Origin: Alphaproteobacteria bacterium
Lineage (GTDB): Bacteria > Pseudomonadota > Alphaproteobacteria > RF32 > CAG-239
Assembly (NCBI GenBank): GCA_017465945.1
Contig: JAFTVD010000026.1
Coordinates: 52,670 to 116,669, forward strand
Direction of reading: 5' to 3'
DNA length: 64,000 nt
The position numbers were made by a program, and so were the translations under genes. The stretch's first letter is position 1, and each line of letters opens with the position of its first letter. Positions 45,464-57,402 of this stretch are shown here, in pieces. A model generated the notes under the pieces. The model had not been told where the DNA came from, searched no databases, and worked only from the letters and a program-made list of their open reading frames with translations.

Positions 45464-46799
45464 CTACCCATCCTTTTATTATTTCTTGAGCTCTTTTGGA
45501 TATAGCTTTTTTCTTCTCGTTTCCTTTAAGATATCTTTTTTTACCATTTGCAGTAATTATAGGCTCTATTTCAGGAAATAATCCAAAATTGATATTCATT
45601 GGTTGATAATTTTTTATATCTGTATCATCTTGAAGATGTGCTAATTGACACCCAAAGGCTGTTTCTCGTGGAGGAAGTAGTGGTGTCTGACCTTTTACTA
45701 AACATGAAGCAAAATAACCTGCAAGCATACCTATTGATGCGCTTTCTATATAACCTTCTGTACCAGTTATTTGTCCTGCAAACATTATATTGTTATTGCT
45801 TTTTAGTCTTAAATACTCATCCAAAAGAATCGGCGATTTTATAAATGTGTTTTTATGTATTCCTCCAAGACGTGCAAAAACAGCATTCTCTAGCCCTGGT
45901 ATCTTACGAAAAATACGTGTTTGCTCACTATGTTTTAATTTAGTTTGAAATCCAACCATATTTCTTAATGTATCTTCTTTATTATCTTGACGAAGTTGTA
46001 CGACTGCATATGGTTTTTCTGGGCTATTGGGGTTAGTTAAACCAACAGGTTTCATTGGACCATACATTAAAGTATCACGCCCTCTTTCAGCCATAACCTC
46101 TATTGGTAAGCACCCATCAAAATATGTTGCTTTTTCAAAATCATGAAATTCTACTTTTTCACCTTTTTGTAATTCTTCTACAAAATCATAATACTGTTCT
46201 TTGGTTAGAGGGCAATTTATATAGTCAAACTTATCACCTTTATCGTATCTTGATTGATACCATGCTTTGTTAAAATCAATACTATCTTTATATATAACAG
46301 GAGCGATTGCATCATAGAATGATAGTTTTTCACCTCCTATTAATTCTGATATACTTTGGGCAAGAGAATCTGATGTTAAGGGACCTGTTGACACTATTGT
46401 TAGTTCATTATCGTTTATGGGAAGTTTTTTTATTTCTTCTTCATGTATTGTTATCAATGGATGATTTTTTAATTTTTGAGTTATATAATCTGCAAATCTA
46501 TCTCTATCTACCGCCAATGCACCTCCTGCTGGAACTTTATTTATATCTGCGCTTTCCATTATTAAAGAATTTAATTGACGCATTTCATGGTGTAGTAACC
46601 CTACTGCGTTATTATTATAATCATCACTACGAAATGAGTTTGAGCAAACAAGCTCTGCAAAAGATGTGTTTTTATGGGCTTTTGACATTTTATGTGGTTT
46701 CATATCATATAATGAAACCAAAACTCCTCTTTGTGCTAATTGCCATGCGGCTTCAGAACCTGCTAAACCTGCCCCTATTACATTTACTTTATATTCCAT
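45447..46799 (-). CDS. trmFO: Methylenetetrahydrofolate-tRNA-(uracil-5-)-methyltransferase TrmFO
   Basis: 450 residues. FAD-dependent m5U54 tRNA methyltransferase using methylene-THF. The N-terminal FAD motif is [13 protein letters not shown], followed by the family-typical [12 protein letters not shown]. Start has an AAAGGGA site. Confidence 0.95.
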   Translation of the reverse strand: MEYKVNVIGAGLAGSEAAWQLAQRGVLVSLYDMKPHKMSKAHKNTSFAELVCSNSFRSDDYNNNAVGLLHHEMRQLNSLIMESADINKVPAGGALAVDRDRFADYITQKLKNHPLITIHEEEIKKLPINDNELTIVSTGPLTSDSLAQSISELIGGEKLSFYDAIAPVIYKDSIDFNKAWYQSRYDKGDKFDYINCPLTKEQYYDFVEELQKGEKVEFHDFEKATYFDGCLPIEVMAERGRDTLMYGPMKPVGLTNPNSPEKPYAVVQLRQDNKEDTLRNMVGFQTKLKHSEQTRIFRKIPGLENAVFARLGGIHKNTFIKSPILLDEYLRLKSNNNIMFAGQITGTEGYIESASIGMLAGYFASCLVKGQTPLLPPRETAFGCQLAHLQDDTDIKNYQPMNINFGLFPEIEPIITANGKKRYLKGNEKKKAISKRAQEIIKGWVDAIKV

Positions 46800-46916
46800 T
46801 TTATTCCCTTTCTTTTATTTTATTTGTTATAAATGCACTTCTTCGGTTTGTAAATACTAAAAATTAGATGATTTTTAAAAAACTTCTGTTATAGTGTTGT
46901 TGGTAGGATATTTAAA

Positions 46917-47876
46917 ATGATTAAAAACAAACACTTAATATTTGCTTATTTTTTGAGCTTTAGTTTTTTATTTTTACCTGATTGTGGTATTGCTCAATCG
47001 GATATAAATTTGTTTGATGCTAATGATAAAAGTAAAGAAAAAGAAAGTAGCATTGAACAAACAGATAGTAACATCTCATTTACCGATATTATTACAGGAA
47101 AAGCTGATGAGAAAAAAGCACAAAAGCAAAATGAAATTGATGTTGATGCTAGTGCTAATGAAAGTTGGCTTAAAGGGTATTTTAAATATGGGAAAGAAAA
47201 GTTTTTGGAAAAACTTGATACTGTGAAAGATGAAAAAGATGCAGAAAAAACGGATTTAGTTACTGTTGAGCCAAAATCAAATGCTGCTTTTTTTGATATA
47301 TCAAATGTAAAACTTAGAATGAGTCCTAAAGAAGTCGAAGAAATCTTAAAAAAACAAGGATACAGAAAAATATCTGAAAACTTGGAAATTCCTAACTTTA
47401 TCGAATGGAGAAGTGAGGAATTATGTAGAATTAATGGGATTGTCGGGTTTGAACGTTTGAATGCTTGTGCAACGAGAATCGCTCAAAGTAATGGACACCA
47501 ATTTATAGAAAAACAATTATATAATAGATATACCACAAAAGAATCCATTGAAGTTACTTACACCTCATCTTTTACGGATAATTTATCATATAGAATTTTT
47601 TATAAAAGTAGTATTCCTTTTTCTGATAGTAAATCTTCCAAAAATATTTATATTAATAATGTTAAAGTTTTTGATTTTTGGAAAAGAGTTGATTTGAAAT
47701 ATGGAAAACCTGACAATACAACAGAAATTAAATGGGGTATGGGAGGGAAAAAACCTTATTTACAAGCTAAAACTGGACAATTAGAACTTGTTGACCCTTT
47801 GCTTGTGTCTCTTGATTCAACTAGAATGTTCAATGAAGACTCTAGACTTGCTAATACTGAATATTATACTTTTTAA
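46917..47876 (+). CDS. Exported hypothetical protein
   Basis: 319 residues. Signal peptide of about 27 residues; LPDC near its end does not match a lipobox, so cleavage after GIA is likelier. A lysine/glutamate-rich linker leads to a C-terminal domain with an MSPKEVEEIL helix and two cysteines 16 residues apart. I do not recognise the family. First gene of a unit with chpT and priA (16- and 5-base gaps). AGGA site. Confidence 0.7.
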   Translation: MIKNKHLIFAYFLSFSFLFLPDCGIAQSDINLFDANDKSKEKESSIEQTDSNISFTDIITGKADEKKAQKQNEIDVDASANESWLKGYFKYGKEKFLEKLDTVKDEKDAEKTDLVTVEPKSNAAFFDISNVKLRMSPKEVEEILKKQGYRKISENLEIPNFIEWRSEELCRINGIVGFERLNACATRIAQSNGHQFIEKQLYNRYTTKESIEVTYTSSFTDNLSYRIFYKSSIPFSDSKSSKNIYINNVKVFDFWKRVDLKYGKPDNTTEIKWGMGGKKPYLQAKTGQLELVDPLLVSLDSTRMFNEDSRLANTEYYTF

Positions 47877-47892
47877 TTTATGAGGATATATA

Positions 47893-48492
47893 ATGAATAA
47901 CACTTTTTTGGCTGAAGTTATTGCTACACGTTTATCACATGATTTAATTGGAAATATTGGAGCTGTAGCGAATGCTGTGGAATTATTAAATGAAGGTGAT
48001 GAACAAGATTGTGAAGATATTAGTAATATCTTAAATTTTAGTTCAGATGTCTTAAGTAAACGATTGAAATTCTTTAGACTTTGCTTTGGGCTATCTAATG
48101 CTAGTGTAAAATCTAATGATGAACTTTTTAGTATTACTGAAAATTATTTATCAACAATAGGCAATCCTAATTATAAAATTGAATTAAGTATTGATATATC
48201 TACTCCTAAAATTTATAAGTTTATCATGCCTTCTGTTATGATGATGGCTGATGTTATTATTAAAGGTGGCAAAATAAGTGTTGTTCAAACTGACAGTGCC
48301 ATTAAAATAAGTGTTAGTAGTAGTTCAAATTTAAATGCAAGTAAATTAGATGGAATTAATGCTATCTTAAATAAAAATGAAGTTTTAGATAATATATCAT
48401 CTTATGCTCCTTTGTATTATCTTCTAAATTACACAAATGAAAGTGGTGTTTTAGTTACGCTTAAAGATAATACCCTTATTATTGGAGAGTAG
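47893..48492 (+). CDS. chpT: Histidine phosphotransferase ChpT
   Basis: 199 residues. Passes phosphate from the CckA kinase to CtrA and CpdR in the alphaproteobacterial cell-cycle relay. The phosphorylated His is H16 in RLSHDLIGNIGA, close to the family pattern; the second half is a degenerate ATPase-like domain. CckA and CtrA are not here. It precedes priA by 5 bases. Confidence 0.87.
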   Translation: MNNTFLAEVIATRLSHDLIGNIGAVANAVELLNEGDEQDCEDISNILNFSSDVLSKRLKFFRLCFGLSNASVKSNDELFSITENYLSTIGNPNYKIELSIDISTPKIYKFIMPSVMMMADVIIKGGKISVVQTDSAIKISVSSSSNLNASKLDGINAILNKNEVLDNISSYAPLYYLLNYTNESGVLVTLKDNTLIIGE

Positions 48493-48497
48493 TTTTT

Positions 48498-50678
48498 ATG
48501 GCAATCTATGGCGTACTTCTTCCTTTAGCTTTTGATGATGTTTTTGATTATTGCTTTGATGGTGAACTTGAAATTGGGCAATTAGTTGAAGTATCATTTG
48601 GAAGAGAAGAATTAGTTGGCGTTATATATAAAATTGGAAAAACTGCTAATATTGATATAAAAAAAATTAAACCTATAAAAAATGTTTTGGATTTACCTAA
48701 AATAAGTAAGAAATTATTTTCTTTTATAGAAAAAACAGCTCTTTATAATTTATCTTATAAAGGTTTAGTATTAAAAATGGTTTTGGGACAAAAAACAAAT
48801 CAACTACCAAAACAAAAAATACAATTATATGGTCTTAATATAAAAAACGAAAATTTAGATGGAATTAGAATTACAGAAGCAAGAAAAGCAATTTTTAGGC
48901 TTTTAGATAATGGTGTTGAAAAAGAAAAAGATGCTATCATTGAAGAAACTGGTTGTTCTTGTAATGTTATCAATGCTATGATTAAAAGTGGCTTTTTATA
49001 TAAAAAAGAAATTCTTGTTAACGAAGAAGCTGAGGAGCAAATTATAAATCTTTTAAAACAAGTAGAGTTAACAGATGAACAACAAATGGCTTCTGATATT
49101 TTGGTTAAAAAAGTTAATAACGGATTTTCGGCAACTCTTTTAGATGGTGTAACAGGAAGTGGTAAGACAGAAGTTTATTTTGAAGCTATTGCTGAGGCGT
49201 TAAATTTAGGTAAACAAGTATTAGTACTCGTTCCTGAAATATCGCTTACAACACAATGGCTTAAGCGTTTTGAAAAAAGATTTGGTGTTACTCCTTTTAT
49301 ATGGCACTCGGAAGTTAGTATTAAAGAAAAAGCAAAAACGTGGAAAGCTGTTATTCAAAATAAAGCAAAAGTTGTTGTTGGGGCTAGATCATCATTGTAT
49401 CTTCCTTATTGTGATTTAGGAATTATTGTTGTTGATGAAAGTCATGACCATTCGTTTAAACAAGAAAGTTTAGTTACATATCAAGCAAGAGATATGGCAG
49501 TACTTCGTGCACATTTAGAGCAAATTCCTATTATACTTTCTACGGCAACACCTGATTTAGAGACTATTGTTAATGTTGAAGAAGGTAAATATGATTGTGT
49601 AAAACTTAGAAAACGTTACGCTAAAGCCCAACTTCCAGAAATCAAAATTATTGATATAAAAAAAGACAAACCAGAGAAAGGCTCTTGGGGTGTTTCTTTT
49701 ATTTCCCCTACCTTAGTTAATGAATTAAAAAATAATTTAGAAAAAAAAGAACAATCTATGCTGTTTTTAAATCGTAGAGGATATGCACCTTTGCTTATAT
49801 GTAGAGATTGTGGACATAGGATACAATGCCCACATTGTACTGCGTGGCTTGCTGAACATAGAATTACTGGAGAGCTTATTTGTCATCATTGTGGTTTTAA
49901 AATGTATACTCCTAAACGTTGTCCTGAGTGTTCTTCTGATGATGGGTTAACTGCTTGTGGTCCAGGTGTTGAAAGAATTGCAGAGGAAGTTAAAAATCGT
50001 TTTCCTGAGGCAAGAGTTGAAATTTTATCAAGCGATATAACAACTAATTATAAGGAAATATCTGAAGTTATCAGAAAAACAGCCAACAAAGAAGTTGATA
50101 TTTTAATTGGAACTCAAATTTTAGCCAAAGGTCATAACTTCCCTGATTTAACGTTAGTTGGAGTTATTGACGCAGATCTTGGTTTAATGGGAACAGATTT
50201 ACGTTCAACAGAACAAACTTTCCAACTTTTATCCCAAGTTGCAGGACGTGCTGGCAGAAGTGAAAAAAAGGGATTTGTTTATTTGCAAACACTTTATCCT
50301 GAAAATCTTGTTTTAGATGCGGTGATAAAGCACGATAGAGAGGCTTTTGTTGATATTGAAAAAAATTCAAGACAAATGCTTAAAATGCCTCCTTATGGAA
50401 AACTGGCAGCTATAATTGTTAGCTCTACAAATAATGAAACCGCAGAAACAACAGCTTATTTACTTGGTAAGTGTGCTCCTCGTACTGATATGATTGATAC
50501 ATATGGTCCTGCACCTGCACCTTTAAGTTTACTTAGAGGACGATATAGATATCGTCTATTGTTAAAAACTCATAAAAATATCAATATCCAAGATGTGATA
50601 AAAAAGTGGATGAGTATGGTGAAATTTAAATCAAATGTTAGGGTGGATATAGATATTAACCCCTACTCTTTCATGTAA
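48498..50678 (+). CDS. priA: Primosomal replication helicase PriA
   Basis: 726 residues. Restarts stalled forks. Walker A is TGSGKTE, Walker B is DESHD (DEEHD in most), and two zinc sites lie around CRDCGHRIQCPHC and CHHCGF...CPECS. Start has a GGAG site. In many alphaproteobacteria priA lies upstream of atpH; here it converges on atpC. Confidence 0.95.
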   Translation: MAIYGVLLPLAFDDVFDYCFDGELEIGQLVEVSFGREELVGVIYKIGKTANIDIKKIKPIKNVLDLPKISKKLFSFIEKTALYNLSYKGLVLKMVLGQKTNQLPKQKIQLYGLNIKNENLDGIRITEARKAIFRLLDNGVEKEKDAIIEETGCSCNVINAMIKSGFLYKKEILVNEEAEEQIINLLKQVELTDEQQMASDILVKKVNNGFSATLLDGVTGSGKTEVYFEAIAEALNLGKQVLVLVPEISLTTQWLKRFEKRFGVTPFIWHSEVSIKEKAKTWKAVIQNKAKVVVGARSSLYLPYCDLGIIVVDESHDHSFKQESLVTYQARDMAVLRAHLEQIPIILSTATPDLETIVNVEEGKYDCVKLRKRYAKAQLPEIKIIDIKKDKPEKGSWGVSFISPTLVNELKNNLEKKEQSMLFLNRRGYAPLLICRDCGHRIQCPHCTAWLAEHRITGELICHHCGFKMYTPKRCPECSSDDGLTACGPGVERIAEEVKNRFPEARVEILSSDITTNYKEISEVIRKTANKEVDILIGTQILAKGHNFPDLTLVGVIDADLGLMGTDLRSTEQTFQLLSQVAGRAGRSEKKGFVYLQTLYPENLVLDAVIKHDREAFVDIEKNSRQMLKMPPYGKLAAIIVSSTNNETAETTAYLLGKCAPRTDMIDTYGPAPAPLSLLRGRYRYRLLLKTHKNINIQDVIKKWMSMVKFKSNVRVDIDINPYSFM

Positions 50679-50680
50679 AA

Positions 50681-50716
50681 AAAAAACTACATCAATTTTA
50701 GATGTAGTTTTTTTGT
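50681..50716. terminator. Bidirectional terminator between priA and atpC
   Basis: 13-bp stem (aaaaaactacatc / gatgtagtttttt), 7-base loop, T run on both strands. Confidence 0.9.
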
Positions 50717-50717
50717 T

Positions 50718-51092
50718 TTACTTTGCTTTATATTTTTCTTGTTTTTCAAACAGTTCTTCTATCCAATGGTAAAATGGGTTGGGAAAATCTTTGTTTAATT
50801 CTTGAGCCTTTTGATAATTTAACTCTTTTTTGTTTAAGCATGCTTCAGTTAATATAGTGCAAGTATCTTGCTTTATATCCGCACAACCTCCAGATACCAA
50901 CCACTCATCAATAACATTATTTTCCTCATTTAATATTTGGATAACTCCCCTTTCTAATGCTATTAAGGTTGGGGCTCTTCCTTTTAATACGGTTATCGTT
51001 TTGTTATCAAAAGGAAGTACTGCCCTATATACTTTATCTGATAGAATGAGCTTTTCTGGCATATATATTTTGAGTTCTATATCCTTTGCCAT
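50718..51092 (-). CDS. atpC: F1 ATP synthase epsilon subunit
   Basis: 124 residues. Central-stalk subunit. The N-terminal beta-sandwich is clear; the C-terminal helical part is short. Last gene of the atp operon, 5 bases after atpD, with an AAAGGAG site inside the atpD end. Confidence 0.9.
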   Translation of the reverse strand: MAKDIELKIYMPEKLILSDKVYRAVLPFDNKTITVLKGRAPTLIALERGVIQILNEENNVIDEWLVSGGCADIKQDTCTILTEACLNKKELNYQKAQELNKDFPNPFYHWIEELFEKQEKYKAK

Positions 51093-51097
51093 AATAT

Positions 51098-52636
<1,539 letters not shown>

Positions 52637-52642
52637 CTAATA

Positions 52643-53554
52643 TTACATTGCTTCTGCACCAGCTACTATTTCGACTAATTCTGTTGTAATAGCTGACTGT
52701 CTTAAACTGTTATATTTGAATGTTAATGAACTAATCATATCTTCTGCATTTCGGGTTGCATTGTCCATTGAATTCATGCGAGCGGCGTGCTCTGATGCTT
52801 GTGAGTTTATTAAAACTTCAAACATTGACGTACGCATATACATACTGGATAATTCTTTTAATAAATCCAATTTATCTGGAATATATCCATAGTATGCATC
52901 CCCTACTTTGTTTATATTTTCATCATCACTTGTTAACTCTATATCAAAAGGTATTACTTGCTTTGATTGGTATGTTCTTGATAAACCTGTTAAAAAATCG
53001 CTATACACAATTTCGCACACGTCTATTTTGTGATGAACTTTTTTATCCCATACATCTTTTAAGAAATGAAGAGCTTCTGCGTATGTTAAGTGTTTTTTTA
53101 TCACTGCAGGATATGAAGCTTCAATATCTGTTATTCCAAAACGCTTTAATCCTGACAATGCTTTTTTACCATAACAAAATACTTTTACGGTCTTACCTTG
53201 TTTTTTCAACTCTTCAATTCTTTTTTGAGCTGTTTTAGCAATAGATGAATTATAACTTCCGCATAAACCTCTATCTGATGCTAAAATGAAAAGAGCATAG
53301 GTTTGAGGATTTTTTACTTCAACCAACATTTTAGGTAAAACAAATGAAATCCCCTTTTGCTCTTCTATGCTCTTTAATTCAACTAAGACTTTTTTGATAT
53401 TTTCTATCAACATCTTTTGAAATAGCTCACTTTTTTCAAGAGTTAATTGAGCTCGACGATATTTAGAAGCGGCCACCATTTTCATGGCAGATGTAATCTT
53501 TTTGGTAGATTTAACGCTTTCTATTCTTGTTCGTAGCTCTTTTAAGTTTGCCAT
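52643..53554 (-). CDS. atpG: F1 ATP synthase gamma subunit
   Basis: 303 residues. Central rotor shaft. N-terminal IESVKSTKKITSAMKMVAA and C-terminal NATRNAEDM motifs are both present. Confidence 0.95.
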   Translation of the reverse strand: MANLKELRTRIESVKSTKKITSAMKMVAASKYRRAQLTLEKSELFQKMLIENIKKVLVELKSIEEQKGISFVLPKMLVEVKNPQTYALFILASDRGLCGSYNSSIAKTAQKRIEELKKQGKTVKVFCYGKKALSGLKRFGITDIEASYPAVIKKHLTYAEALHFLKDVWDKKVHHKIDVCEIVYSDFLTGLSRTYQSKQVIPFDIELTSDDENINKVGDAYYGYIPDKLDLLKELSSMYMRTSMFEVLINSQASEHAARMNSMDNATRNAEDMISSLTFKYNSLRQSAITTELVEIVAGAEAM

Positions 53555-53576
53555 TAATATTTATCCTCTCAAACTT

Positions 53577-55148
53577 TTAAGCAATTAATTCTTTTGAATT
53601 TTCTTCTGTTTTTGAGCTCTTAAATTCTTTAATTGCTTCATTAAAGAACTTAATAAGATTTTCTTCTAGCTCTTTAGAAATTACTTTTTGCTCTCTAATT
53701 TCTTTTAAGTAGCTATTATGTTCTTTTTTCATCTTTTCGATAGAAAATGCTTCAAAATCTTTGATTTCATTAATTTCTAATTCATCCATAAAGCCATTAG
53801 AGCCGGCAAATAGTGTTATTACCTCTTCTTCTAATGATAAAGGATGATAAACAGGTTGCTTTAACATTTCTGTTAGTCTTGCACCTCTGTTTAATAATTT
53901 TTTAGTTGCAATATCTAAATCTGATGAAAATTGCGAAAATGCTGCCATTTCACTATATTGAGCAAGATCTAATTTCATAGAACCTGAAACTTGTTTCATC
54001 GCTTTTACTTGAGCTGCAGAACCTACACGGCTTACAGATATACCTACATTAACTGCTGGACGAATACCTTGATAGAAAAGTGATGTTTCTAAGAATATCT
54101 GTCCGTCTGTAATTGAAATCACATTAGTTGGAATGTAGGCTGAAACATCTCCTGCTTGTGTTTCAATAACAGGAATAGCTGTTAAAGAGCCTCCGCCATG
54201 TTTTTCATCTAACTTTGCTGCACGCTCAAGCAATCTTGAGTGCAAGTAGAACACGTCGCCAGGATATGCTTCACGCCCTGGTGGACGACGTAGTAATAAA
54301 GACATTTGACGATATGCTGTTGCTTGTTTAGATAAGTCATCATAAAATACAACGGCATGCATTCCTCTATCTCTAAAGTATTCTCCCATTGTACAACCAG
54401 AATATGGGGCTATATATTGAAGAGGTGCGGCATCTGATGCTGTTGCTGCAACAACAATGGTATAATCCATTGCACCATAATCTTTTAATGTTTTTACAAC
54501 TTGAGCAACGGTTGAACGTTTTTGACCGATTGCTACATATATACAAAAAAGTTTATCTTTATCTGATTTAGCTAAATCATTTATTCTCTTTTGATTTATT
54601 ATTGTATCTACAATAATTGAGGTTTTACCTGTTTGTCTATCGCCAATGATAAGCTCTCGTTGCCCTCTTCCTATCGGAATTAAAGAATCGATTACTTTTA
54701 GCCCTGTTTGTACTGGTTCATGAACACTACGACGTTCAATAATTCCAGGAGCTTTGGTTTCTATATTAGAAAATTCTTTTGCCTTTATTGGACCTAAACC
54801 ATCTATTGGCTCACCTAAAGCATCGACAACACGACCTAAAAGTTCATACCCTACAGGTACACTAACAATACTCTTGGTACGCTTTACGATATCACCTTCT
54901 TTAATATCACTATCTGAACCAAAAATAACAACACCAACGCTATCTTCACCTAAATTTAGCGCCATACCTTTTGTTCCAGATGAAAACTCAACCATTTCGT
55001 TATATTCAACGCCTTTTAGACCATAAACCGTTGCAATTCCATCACCTACTGATAATACATGGCCAACTTCTTGCGTTTTGGCATCAAAATTATATTGTTT
55101 GATTTTTTCTTTCAAAATCGCTGTAATTTCATCTGCTTTTACTGCCAT
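53577..55148 (-). CDS. atpA: F1 ATP synthase alpha subunit
   Basis: 523 residues. P-loop GDRQTGKTS and the [10 protein letters not shown] motif. Non-catalytic nucleotide-binding subunit of the F1 hexamer. Confidence 0.97.
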   Translation of the reverse strand: MAVKADEITAILKEKIKQYNFDAKTQEVGHVLSVGDGIATVYGLKGVEYNEMVEFSSGTKGMALNLGEDSVGVVIFGSDSDIKEGDIVKRTKSIVSVPVGYELLGRVVDALGEPIDGLGPIKAKEFSNIETKAPGIIERRSVHEPVQTGLKVIDSLIPIGRGQRELIIGDRQTGKTSIIVDTIINQKRINDLAKSDKDKLFCIYVAIGQKRSTVAQVVKTLKDYGAMDYTIVVAATASDAAPLQYIAPYSGCTMGEYFRDRGMHAVVFYDDLSKQATAYRQMSLLLRRPPGREAYPGDVFYLHSRLLERAAKLDEKHGGGSLTAIPVIETQAGDVSAYIPTNVISITDGQIFLETSLFYQGIRPAVNVGISVSRVGSAAQVKAMKQVSGSMKLDLAQYSEMAAFSQFSSDLDIATKKLLNRGARLTEMLKQPVYHPLSLEEEVITLFAGSNGFMDELEINEIKDFEAFSIEKMKKEHNSYLKEIREQKVISKELEENLIKFFNEAIKEFKSSKTEENSKELIA

Positions 55149-55181
55149 TTGTTTTCCCCCGTTTTTACTTTTAATACACTT

Positions 55182-55733
55182 TTATTTTCTTAACATTTCA
55201 TTTTCTATATTTTTTAACTTTGTTTCTATACTGTCATCAATTAAAAAAGTATCATAACTTACTTTTAGTCCTCCTAAAATAGTTTCATTTATAATATAAT
55301 TTATTTTCACATCTTTTTTTAATTTAGTTTCTAACACTTTTTTTAGTTTTTTATCTTGTAATGTACTTAATGGAATAACTGTTTCTACATTTACTTCTAA
55401 TATAGACATTTTTTCATAATACAATTTTTTCCATTCTTTTAAGATTAAATTTAAGTATTTTAGCCTTGAATTTTCTGCAATTAACTTCAAACTATTTAAT
55501 GTTACATCTGACAATTTTAACTTTGTAGATAATGCTTCCATCGTTAATATCTGTTTTTCAAAATCATTATTTGGGGATATAATTTTTTCCCATAATAAAG
55601 AATCTTTTTCTAAGCTTTTTAAAATTAAATCGATTTCATTTAGAACTTTATCTTCTTTTTTTAGAGAAAAAGATGCCTCAAGCCATGCTGTGGCATAGCT
55701 TGTTATTATTTTTTGTTCTGATATCTTTTGCAC
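55182..55733 (-). CDS. atpH: F1 ATP synthase delta subunit
   Basis: 183 residues. Peripheral stalk subunit that holds F1 to F0. GTG start with a GGGAG site 11 bases upstream. First gene of the five-gene atp operon. F0 genes (a, b, c) are not here, as is usual in alphaproteobacteria. Confidence 0.88.
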   Translation of the reverse strand: MQKISEQKIITSYATAWLEASFSLKKEDKVLNEIDLILKSLEKDSLLWEKIISPNNDFEKQILTMEALSTKLKLSDVTLNSLKLIAENSRLKYLNLILKEWKKLYYEKMSILEVNVETVIPLSTLQDKKLKKVLETKLKKDVKINYIINETILGGLKVSYDTFLIDDSIETKLKNIENEMLRK

Positions 55734-55844
55734 TATACTCTACTCCCTTTTAACTAATTTATGTTATACTATTCTTTTTAAATCCAAAATTCCATATATA
55801 AACTATTTTTTTAACAACCTAATTATATATTTTAGTATGAATAA

Positions 55845-56558
55845 TTATTTATACATGTATAACAGATGTCCATTTTCGGTTAACCACTCTTTTCCTTTAT
55901 CAGCATCTTCTTCTAAAAATTCAACTAAAGCCCAAAAATATGCCGAATGATCTTGATGTTTTAAGTGCGACACTTCATGAGCTACAATATAACGTATCAC
56001 AAACTCTGGAGCAAGAGCTAAACGCCAACTATAATTTATATTATTTAGTGTAGAACAACTCGCCCATCTTGATTTTGTATCTTTTATACATACATTATGA
56101 ACACTTTTCCCTATTTTATCAGCGACAATTACTGAACGTTTGGTAAATTCTTCTAACGCCAACTTTTTAATAAAATCTTTTACTCGGCGATGTAAAAATT
56201 CACTACCACCTGAAATATAGAGAATCTTATTTTTCTTATCTAATCTTGTATTACCACGAATATTACTATGAACTATTTGATATTCTTTACCAAACAAGCT
56301 TATTACATCATTGTTTTGGAAATTTTTGAGTTCAGGTATTTTTCTTAAATTATCTAACACCCAATCTTGATGACTTTCAACAAAAGACACTGCTTTCTTA
56401 CGAGAGCAATACTTTGGAATCGTCAACACTGCGACTCTATCCTTTTTATCTATACGAAGAGTTAATCTGCGTGAACGTCCGGGGTGAATAATTTTCATAT
56501 CAAAGCCAAGATCGGCATTTATTTCAAAGGTCTTCCCACTTAACAATGTGATTTTCAT
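55845..56558 (-). CDS. YgjP-like metallopeptidase-domain protein
   Basis: 237 residues. SprT-like fold with HEVSH (194-198) and a distal His at 201 or 204; KSRWASC precedes the site, as in the YgjP/DUF45 group. It starts 35 bases inside the upstream YcgN-type gene, so they are translated together. Confidence 0.85.
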   Translation of the reverse strand: MKITLLSGKTFEINADLGFDMKIIHPGRSRRLTLRIDKKDRVAVLTIPKYCSRKKAVSFVESHQDWVLDNLRKIPELKNFQNNDVISLFGKEYQIVHSNIRGNTRLDKKNKILYISGGSEFLHRRVKDFIKKLALEEFTKRSVIVADKIGKSVHNVCIKDTKSRWASCSTLNNINYSWRLALAPEFVIRYIVAHEVSHLKHQDHSAYFWALVEFLEEDADKGKEWLTENGHLLYMYK

Positions 56559-57042
56559 AATCTTCTACCTCAGTTTCATTTATTAATTCTCTTGACGATA
56601 AAGAAAAACCAGCATTGTGTACCGAACTTGCTAAACCCGTTATTAGAGGATGCCATGAAGGAAGTGGAAGCCCTTCATCTAAAAGCACATATGCACAAGT
56701 TTTCGGAAGCCAACGTGGCTTTTCTCGAACAGCTTGGATATCTATATCACGGCAATCGTTAACTTTTTGCAAACGATGTGAATAAATTTTACATAAACAG
56801 CTTTTAGTATCCAAAAAACGGCAGTAAGTATTTGTAAAACATACTTTACCTTTAATTTCTAATTTATTCAAACAACACTTTCCACATCCATCACACAAGA
56901 GTTCCCACTCCTTTTTTGTTAGTTGCTCTAGTGTTTTTTTCTCCCAAAAGCGAGTAGCTATAATATCTTTATCTTCGAATCTAGATTGGGGATCATAATC
57001 GTCTTCTATAATATAATCTTCTTTATCCATTTTACAAATCAT
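56524..57042 (-). CDS. YcgN-type (UPF0260) cysteine-cluster protein
   Basis: 172 residues. The signature CDGCGKCC is followed by further Cys (TYCRFLD, CLCKIY, DCRD, CAYVL), a set thought to bind iron-sulfur or zinc. Overlaps the second copy upstream by 11 bases. A start at the ATG 12 bases further in is equally possible. Confidence 0.85.
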   Translation of the reverse strand: MICKMDKEDYIIEDDYDPQSRFEDKDIIATRFWEKKTLEQLTKKEWELLCDGCGKCCLNKLEIKGKVCFTNTYCRFLDTKSCLCKIYSHRLQKVNDCRDIDIQAVREKPRWLPKTCAYVLLDEGLPLPSWHPLITGLASSVHNAGFSLSSRELINETEVEDYENHIVKWEDL

Positions 57043-57397
57043 CCCAATCTACAATATAATCTTCAATATCATCCATATTTACATCTGTTTCTTTTACACA
57101 ACGTCCCTTTATTGTTGTTTTTATTGGTGATGAAGTTTTTTCAAACAACTGTCTATATGCGCAAGTTTTTGGCATCCAATGTATTTTTTCTACATTATTT
57201 ACATCAAGCTTTAAGCACTCTGGAACAAGGGTTGTTCTTTTTTCATACACACTACAAGACATTGTTTCTTCATCAAAATATTTACAAACAACGTTTGTAT
57301 AATAAACCTCCCCTGTTTCTTCATCTTCTAGTTTTACAAGACAACATTTACCACAACGTCTGCAAATACTTTCCCACTCTTTAGTTGAATATTGCAT
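57032..57397 (-). CDS. Second, shorter YcgN-type cysteine-cluster protein
   Basis: 121 residues. Same layout as its neighbour: CRRCGKCC, VVCKYFD, SCSVYEK, ECLKL, then TCAYRQL. It is shorter and its C-terminal half differs. Directly follows dnaB with a 5-base gap. Confidence 0.82.
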   Translation of the reverse strand: MQYSTKEWESICRRCGKCCLVKLEDEETGEVYYTNVVCKYFDEETMSCSVYEKRTTLVPECLKLDVNNVEKIHWMPKTCAYRQLFEKTSSPIKTTIKGRCVKETDVNMDDIEDYIVDWDDL

Positions 57398-57402
57398 AAA
57401 AA

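Noticed and set aside
46307..46867. Long frame opposite trmFO
   Set aside because: Antisense to a well-conserved gene, leucine-rich by chance, no ribosome binding site.
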